Source: AP-15 sp963702685 (GTDB lineage: Bacteria > Pseudomonadota > Alphaproteobacteria > ATCC43930 > CGMCC-115725). Taken from it: DNA of 64,000 nucleotides. Position numbers and translations under genes: made by a program. Positions 28,608 through 36,467 of this stretch are shown piece after piece. The notes beneath the pieces are model-generated. The model saw only the letters and a program-made list of their open reading frames with translations, made no database searches and was not told the origin of the DNA. The DNA lies in contig CAVPDQ010000014.1 in NCBI GenBank assembly GCA_963702685.1, positions 248,001 to 312,000 on the forward strand, in the 5' to 3' direction. How positions within the stretch are numbered: the first letter of the stretch is position 1; each line of letters starts with the position of its first letter.

Positions 28608-29105
28608 ATGACCGTCAAGCCGAAGTATTTGGGCCACGTCAATGTCTTTGTCCGCGACGCCGAGCGCTCGAAAAAATGGTACGAGGACGTGCTCGGCCTC
28701 CATACCTACGAATACCGGCCGGGCTGGGCCGCCTTCATGTCGGCCGACCGCGAGCAGTCGCACGAGGTGGCGCTGATGCAATTGGGGCCGCAGGCGCCGT
28801 TGCAGGAGAAGGGCCAGGTCGGGCTCAACCATATGGCCTGGCGGCTCGACAGCCTCGACGACCTGAAAGAGTTCTACGACCACATCAAAGAGATCGGCGT
28901 GCCGATCGGCCGCGTCGCCGACCACGGCATCTCGCTCGGCATTTATCTCAAGGACCCCGACGGCAACGGCGTCGAAGTCTATTACGAGATGCCGCGCGCC
29001 GAATGGCCGCGCGAAGACCATGTCTTTACCCGCGAATTGATGGGCGAGGGCCGCTTCCCTGGCCCCTGGGACACCGAGCTCGCCGCCCAGCGCGCCGCCG
29101 CGTAG
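28608..29105 (+). CDS. VOC superfamily (glyoxalase / extradiol dioxygenase type I-like) protein
   Basis: A 165-residue metal-dependent enzyme of the vicinal oxygen chelate fold. The metal site is readable: His in LGHVNVFVRD, His in VGLNHMAWRL, and the C-terminal Glu in NGVEVYYEMP. The layout (LKDPDGNGVEVYYE) is that of one-module catechol 2,3-dioxygenase-like proteins. GGAGGAGCCGAGG precedes the ATG. Placed directly after an HpaB-type hydroxylase, it is a reasonable candidate for cleaving or rearranging the hydroxylated ring, but glyoxalase-like isomerisation cannot be excluded. Confidence 0.85.
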   Translation: MTVKPKYLGHVNVFVRDAERSKKWYEDVLGLHTYEYRPGWAAFMSADREQSHEVALMQLGPQAPLQEKGQVGLNHMAWRLDSLDDLKEFYDHIKEIGVPIGRVADHGISLGIYLKDPDGNGVEVYYEMPRAEWPREDHVFTRELMGEGRFPGPWDTELAAQRAAA

Positions 29106-29142
29106 CGGCCGTTCGGGAAAAGTAAGCCGGCAGAAAAGGAGG

Positions 29143-29263
29143 CGTCATTCCGGGATGCCCTTTGGGCAGGCCCGGAACCTATGAACACCGCCGCTGCCGG
29201 CCATTATAGGAGGTTGTGTTCATGGGTTCCGGGTTCTCGGCTGCGCCGAGCCCCGGAATGACA
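29143..29263. repeat. ~120 bp palindromic repeat, copy R1
   Basis: Outer arms GTCATTCCGGG and CCCGGAATGAC, inner arms CCCGGAACCTATGAACAC and GTGTTCATGGGTTCCGGG, with small GC hairpins between. One of four related copies (R2 31212, R3 58364, R4 59661). Confidence 0.85.
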
Positions 29264-29301
29264 ATCTACAGTTTTCCTGCCTGACTGCTTTTGCGGCTCC
29301 C

Positions 29302-30507
29302 TCAGACCACCCCGTCGTGGTGCAGCGCGTCGATCTCGGCGGGGCCGAGGCCGAGCCAATCGCCGAGCGCTTCCTTCGTGTGCTCGCCGAGCAAGGGTGC
29401 GGGCTTCAGCGGTGCCGGGGCGCCGTCGAAGCGCACCGGCCAAGTGGTCATCGGCATCTGCCAGTCGCCATGATGCATGGTCTGCAAGATGCCGCGATCC
29501 CAGAAGCTCTGCTCGTTGGTCAGCTCCATCGAATCGAAGACCGCACCCGCCGGCACGCCGGCCCCCGAGATCAGCGCCGTCGCCTCTTCCTTAGAACGTT
29601 GGCGCGTCCATTCGCAGACCATCCCGTTGACCTCGGCCTCGCGTTCGAGCCGCGCCGCGGGTGTGTCATAGCGCGGATCGCCGATCAGGTCCTCGCGCCC
29701 GATCAGCTTTAAGAGCCGCGGCCAATGCTGCGGGTTGGCGCGGCTCGTCAGCATGTAGACGTAATCGTTGGGGCCGCCCGGTTTGCAGGGGAAAATGCCT
29801 GAGGGGATATTGTTGCCGCTTCCTGGCTGGCGCTGTGCGGCTTTCTTAGTCTGCGCCTGGCGAATGAACATGCCGCGGCTGTAATGCATGACCGAATCCT
29901 GCATCGCCGCTTGCAGCTGCCTGCCCTTGCCGGTGGTGTTGCGCTGATAGAGCGCCGCCAAGATGCTAAACGCCAGCAACATGCCGGTACCGGTGTCGCC
30001 GATCGTCGGGCCCGGTTTTTGCGGCGGTCGGTCCCGCTCACCTGTGATGCTCATCGCCCCGCCGACGGCCTGCGCGATCGGGTCGAAGCAGAGCCCGTTC
30101 TCGTAAGGGCTACCGGCGCCAAAACCCTTGACCTGGGCGTAGATGATCCGAGGGTTCAAAGCGCTGACCACGTCATAGCCGAGGCCCAGCTTCTCGATCG
30201 TGCCGGGACCGAAATTCTCGGTAAAGACATCGGCCTTCTTGGCCAGGTCCTTGACTAGCGCGAGGCCGCGCTCGGATTTGAGGTTGACCGTGACCGAGCG
30301 TTTGTTGGCGTTGTAGATCATGAAGTAGTAGGGGTCGGCCACACCCCGGCGGCCGGCCTCGCCGCCATCGGGGTTCTCGATCTTGACGACATCCGCACCC
30401 ATCCAGGCGAGCGCCTCGGTGCAGGTGGTGCCGGCCTCGAACTGGGTCAGGTCCAAGACCTTGATGCCGGCGAGACAATTCGGCGGCACGGGAACGGTTT
30501 TTTCCAT
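29302..30507 (-). CDS. Class III CoA-transferase (CaiB/BaiF family), copy A
   Basis: A 401-residue family III CoA-transferase, which moves CoA between carboxylic acids through an aspartyl-CoA intermediate. The N-terminal Rossmann region is GIKVLDLTQFEAGTTCTEAL and WMGADVVKIENPDGG. The catalytic aspartate is expected in LQAAMQDSVMHYSRG. The glycine loop is present (IGDTGTGMLLAFS). RBS and start (ATG 30507) are good. It is paralogous to the CoA-transferase at 31413, with the beta-class GST gene between them on the same strand. Family members activate formate/oxalate, carnitine, bile acids and succinate/aromatic acids. The acid here is unknown but likely belongs to this catabolic cluster. Confidence 0.9.
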   Translation of the reverse strand: MEKTVPVPPNCLAGIKVLDLTQFEAGTTCTEALAWMGADVVKIENPDGGEAGRRGVADPYYFMIYNANKRSVTVNLKSERGLALVKDLAKKADVFTENFGPGTIEKLGLGYDVVSALNPRIIYAQVKGFGAGSPYENGLCFDPIAQAVGGAMSITGERDRPPQKPGPTIGDTGTGMLLAFSILAALYQRNTTGKGRQLQAAMQDSVMHYSRGMFIRQAQTKKAAQRQPGSGNNIPSGIFPCKPGGPNDYVYMLTSRANPQHWPRLLKLIGREDLIGDPRYDTPAARLEREAEVNGMVCEWTRQRSKEEATALISGAGVPAGAVFDSMELTNEQSFWDRGILQTMHHGDWQMPMTTWPVRFDGAPAPLKPAPLLGEHTKEALGDWLGLGPAEIDALHHDGVV

Positions 30508-30556
30508 TGTCGCTCCTCCTTGTTGAGTCCGCGGCTTGTGGTTTCGTGGTTTCGGC

Positions 30557-31177
30557 TCAGCTCATCCCTTCTTGCGCCAACGCCCGCTGCACCGCCGGGC
30601 GGGCCATCATGCGGTCGAAATGCGCGGCGCAATTTTTCGGCAATTGCAGCCCGACCCGCTTGGCGCCCCAATATTCGACGTAGAACAGCGCCGCGTCGGC
30701 GATCGAAAGATCGTTGCCGCCGAGATAGCTCTTGCCATCGAGCGCCTTGTCGATCACGGCAAAGCCCTTGTCGATATTCTCGCGGCCTTGCGCCTTGACC
30801 TTGTCGTGGTCGGCGGCCGAGGGCGCAAACCGCTCGGTGCGGAAGAGGCGGGTAAAGCCTTGGCTGTGGATCGTGCCGACGCAGTACTCCATCGCCTCCG
30901 CCGCCCGGATCATCGTCTCGCCGTCCTTGGGGATCAGGTTCGCTTCCGGGTTTTGCATCCCGAGCCAAAAGGCGATGACCGGGAACTCGGTCAGGATCGA
31001 GCCGTCGTCGCGTTCGAGGGTCGGCACCTTCGATTTTGGGTTGATGCCGGTATAGGGCGGCTTGTACTGCGCGCCTTCACGAAAATTGACGATTTCGGTC
31101 TGGTACGGCTTGCCGATCTCCTCGAGCAGCACATGGATGCCGAACGAGCAGGCGCCGGGGGCGTAATAGAGCTTCAT
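30557..31177 (-). CDS. Glutathione S-transferase, bacterial beta class
   Basis: A 206-residue GST. The N-terminal MKLYYAPGACSFGIHVLLEE carries the active-site cysteine typical of beta-class enzymes. The cis-proline is in SKVPTLERDDGSILTEFPVI, and the C-terminal domain has LSIADAALFYVEYWG. The ATG at 31177 has GGGAG 5 bases upstream. It lies between two CoA-transferase genes on the same strand, 49 bases from the downstream one. Repeats R1 and R2 bracket this gene together with that CoA-transferase. It could remove an electrophilic or halogenated intermediate of the same pathway (inference). Confidence 0.9.
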   Translation of the reverse strand: MKLYYAPGACSFGIHVLLEEIGKPYQTEIVNFREGAQYKPPYTGINPKSKVPTLERDDGSILTEFPVIAFWLGMQNPEANLIPKDGETMIRAAEAMEYCVGTIHSQGFTRLFRTERFAPSAADHDKVKAQGRENIDKGFAVIDKALDGKSYLGGNDLSIADAALFYVEYWGAKRVGLQLPKNCAAHFDRMMARPAVQRALAQEGMS

Positions 31178-31211
31178 GGCGGCTCCCTCGCTGTTGAGTT
31201 AACTAAAGGGT

Positions 31212-31335
31212 GTCATTCCGGGATGCCCCGTCGGGGCAGGCCCGGAACCCAAGAACACCGCGCCTCGCCAACATCATTGCAAGCCAATGTTCATGGATTC
31301 CGGGCTCGCGGGCTGGGCCCACGCCCCGGAACGAC
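31212..31335. repeat. ~120 bp palindromic repeat, copy R2
   Basis: Same arm order as R1, with GTCATTCCGGG at the left end and CCCCGGAACGAC at the right (one change). Inner arms are CCCGGAACCCAAGAACAC and TGTTCATGGATTCCGGG. Together R1 and R2 flank the CoA-transferase A and GST genes. Confidence 0.85.
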
Positions 31336-31412
31336 GGTGTGGCGGTCCTGACATGCGTCGGCCCAACGGCGACGGTGGCGAAAGGCAGGGTGTCCTGGGT
31401 CGTGCTCGGAAC

Positions 31413-32648
31413 TCAGACGATGCCTTCGGTCTTGAGCGCCTCGACTTCGGCGGTGCCGATGCCGAGCCAATCGCCGAGCACCTCGGCATTGTGCTGGCCC
31501 AGCAAGGGCGACGGCTTGACCTTGGGCGGCGCGCCGTCGAAGCGCACCGGCCAGGCCGGCATCTTGTACTTGCCGGTCGTCGGATGCTCGACATTCTGCA
31601 TGATGCCGCGCTCGGCGAGCGAGGGGTCGTTCATCAATTCGACCGTGTCGAAGACCGCACCCGACGGCACGCCCGCCGCGCCGATCAATCTCATCGCATC
31701 TTCCTTGCTGTGGCGGCGGGTCCATTGGGCGATGATCTCGTCGACCTCGGCGGCGCGCTGGCTGCGGGCGTTTTGCGTCTCGTAGCGCTCGTCGCCCTTC
31801 AGGTCCTCGCGCCCGATCACCTTTAGGAGGCGCTGCCAGTGCTCGGGGTTGGCGCGGCTGCAAAAGACATAGACGTAATCGTTCGCCCCGCCGGGCTGGC
31901 ACGGGTAGAGCGCCGAAGGGACGAGGCCGCCCTGTTGCGAACGGGCGCTGCCGCCGCGCGCCGGCGCCTTGCCCGAGAGCTGGGTGCGCGAGAACGGCAC
32001 CCGCATGTAATGGATCATCGCATCCTGCATCGCGACCTGCAGCCGCCTGCCCTTGCCGGTGCGGTCGCGCTGGCGCAGCGCCGCCAGGATGCTGATCGCC
32101 ATCAGCATGCCGGTGCCGGTGTCGCCAAACGAGGGGCCGGGCTTGACCGGCGGGCTGTCGGCCTCGCCGGTGACGCTGGTCGGGCCGCCGGCGGCCTGCG
32201 CGATCATGTCGAAGGCGAGGTTCTTTTCATACGGGCTGCCGCTGCCAAAGCCCTTGACCTGGCAGTAGATGATGCCGGGGTTGAGCTTTTTGACCTCGTC
32301 ATAGCCGAGGCCCAGGCGCTCGATCGTGCCCGGCGCCATGTTCTCGATCGTGATATCGGCTTTTTTCAGCATCTCCTTGACGATTTCGAGCCCGCGCGGC
32401 GACTTCAAATTCAGCGTCAGCGATTTCTTGTTGGCGTTGAACTGGTGGAAATACCACGGGTCGTCGTCGGGATGGCCGGGGCGCAGCCGGCGGCCGGGGT
32501 CGCCGCGGCCCGGGTTTTCGATCTTGACCACCTCGGCGCCGAGCCAGGCCAAGGATTCGGTGCAGGACGGCCCCGCCTCGAACTGGGTGAAATCGACGAT
32601 CTTGACGCCCGCGAGGCAGTCGAGCTCGACACCTTCTATCGCCGCCAT
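31413..32648 (-). CDS. Class III CoA-transferase (CaiB/BaiF family), copy B
   Basis: A 411-residue paralogue of the CoA-transferase at 29302. Both share the FTQFEAGPSCTESLAWLGAE-type N-terminus, the KGFGSGSPYEKNLAFDMIAQ region, the GDTGTGM loop and the aspartate in LQVAMQDAMIHYMR. The ATG at 32648 has GGAGGAG upstream. An in-frame GTG-type extension would run back into the divergent M20 gene. It likely evolved by duplication to handle a related acid. Whether the two work as separate enzymes or in sequence cannot be seen from sequence. Confidence 0.9.
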   Translation of the reverse strand: MAAIEGVELDCLAGVKIVDFTQFEAGPSCTESLAWLGAEVVKIENPGRGDPGRRLRPGHPDDDPWYFHQFNANKKSLTLNLKSPRGLEIVKEMLKKADITIENMAPGTIERLGLGYDEVKKLNPGIIYCQVKGFGSGSPYEKNLAFDMIAQAAGGPTSVTGEADSPPVKPGPSFGDTGTGMLMAISILAALRQRDRTGKGRRLQVAMQDAMIHYMRVPFSRTQLSGKAPARGGSARSQQGGLVPSALYPCQPGGANDYVYVFCSRANPEHWQRLLKVIGREDLKGDERYETQNARSQRAAEVDEIIAQWTRRHSKEDAMRLIGAAGVPSGAVFDTVELMNDPSLAERGIMQNVEHPTTGKYKMPAWPVRFDGAPPKVKPSPLLGQHNAEVLGDWLGIGTAEVEALKTEGIV

Positions 32649-32754
32649 TGCTGCGTGCTCCTCCGAAGGACAGATTGCCGCACTATAGGCGCGGCCCCGA
32701 TTGCACGAAAGCCCGCTCTCGGCGACAGTCGGGGTGGAAACCTCGGGAGGCGGC

Positions 32755-33928
32755 ATGGCAACCATCGGGCGGATTGCGGAATATCATGGCGAAATGACCG
32801 AGTGGCGGCGCGATATCCACGCCCATCCGGAGCTCGGCTTCGAAGAGCGGCGCACCTCCGATCTGGTCGCGCAAAAGCTCGCCGGGTTCGGTTATGAGGT
32901 GTTCCGCGGCATTGGCAAGACCGGCCTTGTCGGGCGGCTGCGCGCCGGCAATTCCGCACGCTCGATCGGGCTGCGGGCCGACATGGACTGTCTGCCGATC
33001 GAGGAGGCGACCAACCTCTCCCTACCGCTCGCAAAATACCGGCCGCATGCATGCCTGCGGCCATGACGGGCACACGACGATGCTGTTGGGTGCGGCGCGC
33101 TATCTCGCCGAGACGCGCAACTTCGACGGCACGCTGCATCTGATATTCCAGCCGGCCGAGGAGGGGCTCGGCGGCGGCAAGGCGATGGTCGATGACGGCC
33201 TTTTCGACCGCTTCCCGTGCGACGCAATCTTTGGCATGCACAATCGGCCGGGGCTCGCGGTCGGCAAGTTCCAGATCCGCAGCGGGCCGATGATGGCCGG
33301 CGGCGCCTATTTCGACATCGCCGTCACCGGCAAGGGCGCGCACGGCGCGCGCCCCGAATCGGGCGTCGACCCGGTGATCGTCGCCAGCCATATAGCGATC
33401 GCCTTGCAGACGATCGTGTCGCGCAACATCCGCCCGGTCGACACCGCGGTCGTCAGCATCACCCGGATCCATGCCGGTGCCGCCTACAACGTCATCCCCG
33501 ACAGCGCCACGCTCGGCGGCACGGCGCGCTGCTTCAGCCGCGACACGATGGCGTTGATCGAAACGAATATGCGCCGTATCGCCGCGGGCGTCGCCGCTGG
33601 TTTCGGCGCCGCAGCCGAGCTCGATTTCCGGGTGCTCTTTCCGTCGCTGGTCAACGACGCCGCCGAGGCCGGGTTCATTGCCGACACCGCGGCCGAGCTG
33701 GTCGGCGACGCCGATGTCAACCGCAACGGCGGATTGGTCATGGCCTCGGAAGACTTTTCCTACATGCTCGAATGCCGCCCCGGCGCCTATATCCAGATCG
33801 GCAACGGCGAGGGCGAGGGCGGCTGCGAGGTGCACAACCCCGGCTACGATTTCAACGATGCCGCGCTGCCCTTCGGCGCCAGCCTTTTTGCCAGGCTCGT
33901 CGAACGAAAATTGCCGAAACTTTTGTAG
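32755..33928 (+). pseudogene. M20 family amidohydrolase (hippurate hydrolase-like) with one frame break
   Basis: Amidohydrolase with all metal motifs: HAHPELGFEERRT, RADMDCLPIEE, MHACGHDGHTTMLLGAARYL, IFQPAEEGLGGGK and ASEDFSYMLE. The start (ATG 32755, GGGAGG 4 bases upstream) reads well to about 33035. There an apparent extra T turns the expected KTGRMHACGHD into a dead-end frame, and the remainder continues in the next frame to the stop at 33928. A single base explains everything, so this may be a sequencing error in a gene of about 390 residues. It shares its strand with the alpha/beta hydrolase gene 15 bases downstream. Confidence 0.85.
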
Positions 33929-33943
33929 ATCGCTCCAGAAAGG

Positions 33944-34771
33944 ATGGCTGAGGTGGTGCAGCAAACGGACGGACCGGGAGCCGAAGACGCGTTTGTCGAA
34001 AGCCATGTCGAGGCCGACGGCTTTCGCATTCGCTATATGAGCGCCGGCGACGGGATGCCCCTGGTGCACCTGCACGGCGCCGGAGGGCTGCGCCTGACCC
34101 GGGCGCACGACCTGCTGCGCCGGAAATTCCGGGTAATCGCGTTCGAGATGCCCGGCTTCGGGCGCTCGGCGGCCAACGACCGGACCCGCGACATGCCCGA
34201 GCTGGCCGCCACGATGGGGCTGGCGATCGACGCGCTCGGCCTCGACGAGGTCAACTTGATGGGCACCTCGTTCGGTGGCAGGACGGCGCTCTGGCTGGCG
34301 TTGCAGCAGCCCTCGCGAGTGCGCGCCCTGGTGCTCGAAGCGCCCGCGGCGATCCGCCCCGAAGGCGGCGAGGCGCCGTCGGGGCCGCCCGAGGAAATGG
34401 CGCGCCGGCTCTATGCCCACCCCGAACGGATGCCGCCGCTGCCGGCGCCGGACCCGGCCGTGCTGCAACAGACCCGGCGCCTGACCGGACGGTTGCGCGG
34501 GCCGAGCCGCGATCCCGACCTCGAAGCGCGGCTGGCGGTCCTCGCCACCCCGACCCTGGTGCTGTTCGGCACAATGGACGGCGTCATTCCGCCGAGCATG
34601 GGGCATTTTTACAAAGAGCTGATGCCGAACGCTCATCTCGTCTTTGTCTACGACGCCGGCCACGCCATCGGGGCCGAGCGTCCGGAGGCCTTTGCCGAAG
34701 TCGTCAGCGACTTTATCGAGCGCCGCGAAGCCTTTGTCATCAGCCGCACGGAAACGGTGATCCACCCTTAG
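33944..34771 (+). CDS. Alpha/beta hydrolase
   Basis: A 275-residue alpha/beta-fold hydrolase. The oxyanion-loop motif is HLHGAGGLR, the nucleophile elbow GTSFGGRTALWLAL (Ser), the acid is in LFGTMDGVIPPS (Asp) and the histidine in YDAGHAIGAERPEAF. It is translated from ATG 33944, just after the M20 hydrolase with a gap of 15 bases, so the two are likely co-expressed. The family includes esterases and meta-cleavage product hydrolases such as MhpC, which suits the catabolic surroundings, but the substrate is not determined. Confidence 0.88.
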   Translation: MAEVVQQTDGPGAEDAFVESHVEADGFRIRYMSAGDGMPLVHLHGAGGLRLTRAHDLLRRKFRVIAFEMPGFGRSAANDRTRDMPELAATMGLAIDALGLDEVNLMGTSFGGRTALWLALQQPSRVRALVLEAPAAIRPEGGEAPSGPPEEMARRLYAHPERMPPLPAPDPAVLQQTRRLTGRLRGPSRDPDLEARLAVLATPTLVLFGTMDGVIPPSMGHFYKELMPNAHLVFVYDAGHAIGAERPEAFAEVVSDFIERREAFVISRTETVIHP

Positions 34772-34850
34772 CCAAGATGTTGCTGTTGGCGCTGCGGTCG
34801 GCGACCCAGGAATAGAGGCGCGAAAACACGCCCGAGCCGTTCCACGGCAT
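34740..34850 (-). pseudogene. Remnant of a phage tail-fibre-like protein (N-terminus only)
   Basis: A 36-codon ORF with an excellent ribosome site (GGGGAAGG, 6 bases before ATG 34850). The first 20 residues, MPWNGSGVFSRLYSWVADRS, followed by ANSNILA, resemble the conserved start of phage/prophage tail-fibre-type proteins. After about residue 27 similarity ends and the frame stops inside the hydrolase gene on the other strand. It is probably the cut end of a former prophage or tail-module gene. Confidence 0.5.
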
Positions 34851-34900
34851 GGCTTTCCTTCCCCTTGAGCCTCAAATCGAGAGACGTTATTTATCGCGCG

Positions 34901-35176
34901 ATGGCGACATTCGACACATTGCAGCTCAGTCGGGTCTTACGCGACCGCGCCGGGTTTTCGCAGGACGCGGCCGAGGCGACCGCGCAAGCGCTGGGCGCGG
35001 CGATCATCGGGGAAATCGCAACCAAAGCCGATTTGGCCGCGCTCGGCGCCGAGCTCAGAGCCGAGATCGCCGCCGCGACGGCACCGCTCAAAGCCGATAT
35101 TCGCCTGTTGCCCTCGATGGTCGGCGTAAACTCGGCATTGTCGCTGGCGATCCTCGTCAAGCTGTCTGTGCACTGA
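34901..35176 (+). CDS. DUF1640-like coiled-coil protein with C-terminal membrane helix
   Basis: A 91-residue protein. The N-terminus (MATFDTLQLSRVLRDRAGFS, QDAAEATAQAL) and the ATKADLAALGAELRAEIAAA heptad stretch are typical of small DUF1640 (CCDC90-like) proteins. A weak C-terminal hydrophobic helix (SALSLAILVKLSV) would anchor it. Function is unknown in bacteria. Its stop codon overlaps the ATG of the following small gene (TGATG). Related proteins occur at 36059 and 43010 in this window. Confidence 0.7.
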   Translation: MATFDTLQLSRVLRDRAGFSQDAAEATAQALGAAIIGEIATKADLAALGAELRAEIAAATAPLKADIRLLPSMVGVNSALSLAILVKLSVH

Positions 35177-35366
35177 TGGCCGCCGGCCAAAGAGGGGGCC
35201 GCCGGCCGAGCCCACCCGCCGCATTTTTGGCCGGCTGCCGGCCGAGCTGATCGAGCGGATCGAGGCCTGGCGCGCCTCGCAGCCGGTGCCGCCGCCCAAG
35301 GTGCGGGCGATCGTCTACCTGATCGAGCAGGGCCTGGCTGCGGTCACCAAAGATCGAGGGCGCTAA
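35176..35366 (+). pseudogene. Small ribbon-helix-helix-like protein, frame broken near its start
   Basis: From 35187 the frame reads PKRGPPAEPTRRIFGRLPAE and then LIERIEAWRASQPVPP, KVRAIVYLIEQGL and a stop at 35366. This has the look of a short arc/MetJ-type DNA-binding or helix-rich regulator. No start codon exists in that frame. The ATG overlapping the previous stop (35176) is in another frame that ends after 24 residues. One base lost or gained near 35185 would restore a gene of about 62 residues. Confidence 0.5.
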
Positions 35367-35402
35367 TGGCGGCCGAGAAAATCACCGCGTTCGCTGGCGC
35401 GG

Positions 35403-35636
35403 GTGCCCGCCACCAGCGGCACTACCATTGGCAGCGGGTTCGGCTCCCATCTGTTTGGAGTGCCTGGGGCGATCGGCGGCGGTGCCGGGGGCGGCGCGGT
35501 CGGCAGGATGCATATTCGCCGCATCGACGATGCCGCCGATCGCCGCACGGTGCGTGTCGTCGAACGGTTCCTGTGGAACCAATCGAGGCAGCCCGGTGTC
35601 TCGCAGGTAATCTACACAACCGGGCGAGGAAGCTGA
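35403..35636 (+). CDS. Hypothetical glycine-rich ORF
   Basis: A 77-codon ORF from GTG with a glycine-rich centre (GVPGAIGGGAGGGAVG) and a charged C-terminal half. No recognised family and only a weak start. It ends one base before the DUF6496 gene begins. It may be chance. Confidence 0.2.
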   Translation: MPATSGTTIGSGFGSHLFGVPGAIGGGAGGGAVGRMHIRRIDDAADRRTVRVVERFLWNQSRQPGVSQVIYTTGRGS

Positions 35637-35637
35637 C

Positions 35638-36024
35638 ATGGCCAGCCATCAGTCGCCGGCGCAAAAGGAGACCGTCGAGCGTGTCATGCACGAATACAAG
35701 CATGGCGAGCTGAAGACGGCGCGCGGCAGCCGCAAGGTCGAGAGCCGGAGCCAGGCGGTCGCGATTGCGCTGCACGAGGCCGGCGCATCGAGATCCGAGA
35801 GCCCAAAGGAGAACGCCGGCAATCTGCGCCGCACCAAGAAGAAGGAGCGGCGCGGCGCGACCTATCGCGACGAGGCGGAGGGCCATCATTCGGCCGGGCG
35901 CGGTTCCGGCAGGAAATCCGAAGGCAAGACCCGCGACGAGCTCTATGCCGAAGCCCGGCGCAAGGACATTCCCGGCCGCTCCAGGATGAGCAAGGCCGAG
36001 CTCGCACGCGCGCTGCACCACTGA
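35638..36024 (+). CDS. DUF6496-like basic protein with C-terminal SAP/Rho-N-like helix pair
   Basis: A 128-residue, strongly basic protein. The N-terminal half (QKETVERVMHEYKHGELKTA, SRSQAVAIALHEAGASR) matches a small alphaproteobacterial family annotated DUF6496. The C-terminus (TRDELYAEARRKDIPGRSRM, SKAELARAL) has the two-helix look of SAP/Rho-N nucleic-acid-binding motifs. A DNA-associated or stabilisation role is plausible by composition only. It sits in a group of tiny accessory genes. Confidence 0.7.
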   Translation: MASHQSPAQKETVERVMHEYKHGELKTARGSRKVESRSQAVAIALHEAGASRSESPKENAGNLRRTKKKERRGATYRDEAEGHHSAGRGSGRKSEGKTRDELYAEARRKDIPGRSRMSKAELARALHH

Positions 36025-36058
36025 AGCCGGCCAATGCTCCGGGGACGTTGCACAGCCC

Positions 36059-36335
36059 TCAAGGAGCGTGCGCGTGTAGCAGAATTTGGGTCGCCGCCCA
36101 GATCACGCCGGTGAGGGCGACGACAGCGGCGACGCCGACGCCGATCACCCATTTGATCAGGCGCGCCTCGAGGGCCGCCATCTCCAGCCGGACCCGCTCG
36201 ATCTCGAGCCGCACCTCGCCGAGATCGCTCTTGGCCGCAAGGCTCGAAAGATCGAGGTCCTGTGCCGCCCGGACGGCACGCGTCACCGCCTCGGCCTGCG
36301 CGTCGGTAAATCCGCGTGTCGATCGCGGCGATCAT
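36059..36335 (-). pseudogene. DUF1640-like coiled-coil/membrane protein, broken near its N-terminus
   Basis: From ATG 36335 the frame reads MIAAIDTRIYRR, the expected family start, then fails. The rest (FTDAQAEAVTRAVRAAQDLD, LAAKSDLGEVRLEIERVRLE, then membrane helix WVIGVGVAAVVALTGVIW) is in another frame ending at 36059. A few bases seem lost between IDTRIYRR and FTDAQAEAV. A GTG at 36286 could still start a 75-residue product with the coiled coil and membrane helix. Confidence 0.6.
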
Positions 36336-36467
36336 GCTGCGGCAGTGTAGCGATCTCTCCGATATCCGCCCAGCCCCGCCAGCCCGCCGCCGGCGGCGGG
36401 CAGGACGCACTGTTCCCAGCTCCGCAACCCCCTGTAGTGTTTGCGGCGCAAGCATGGGGGCGGCCGG

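Noticed and set aside
35382..35639. Proline/alanine-rich minus-strand frame
   Set aside because: No start support or recognisable motif, likely the complement of a glycine-rich stretch.
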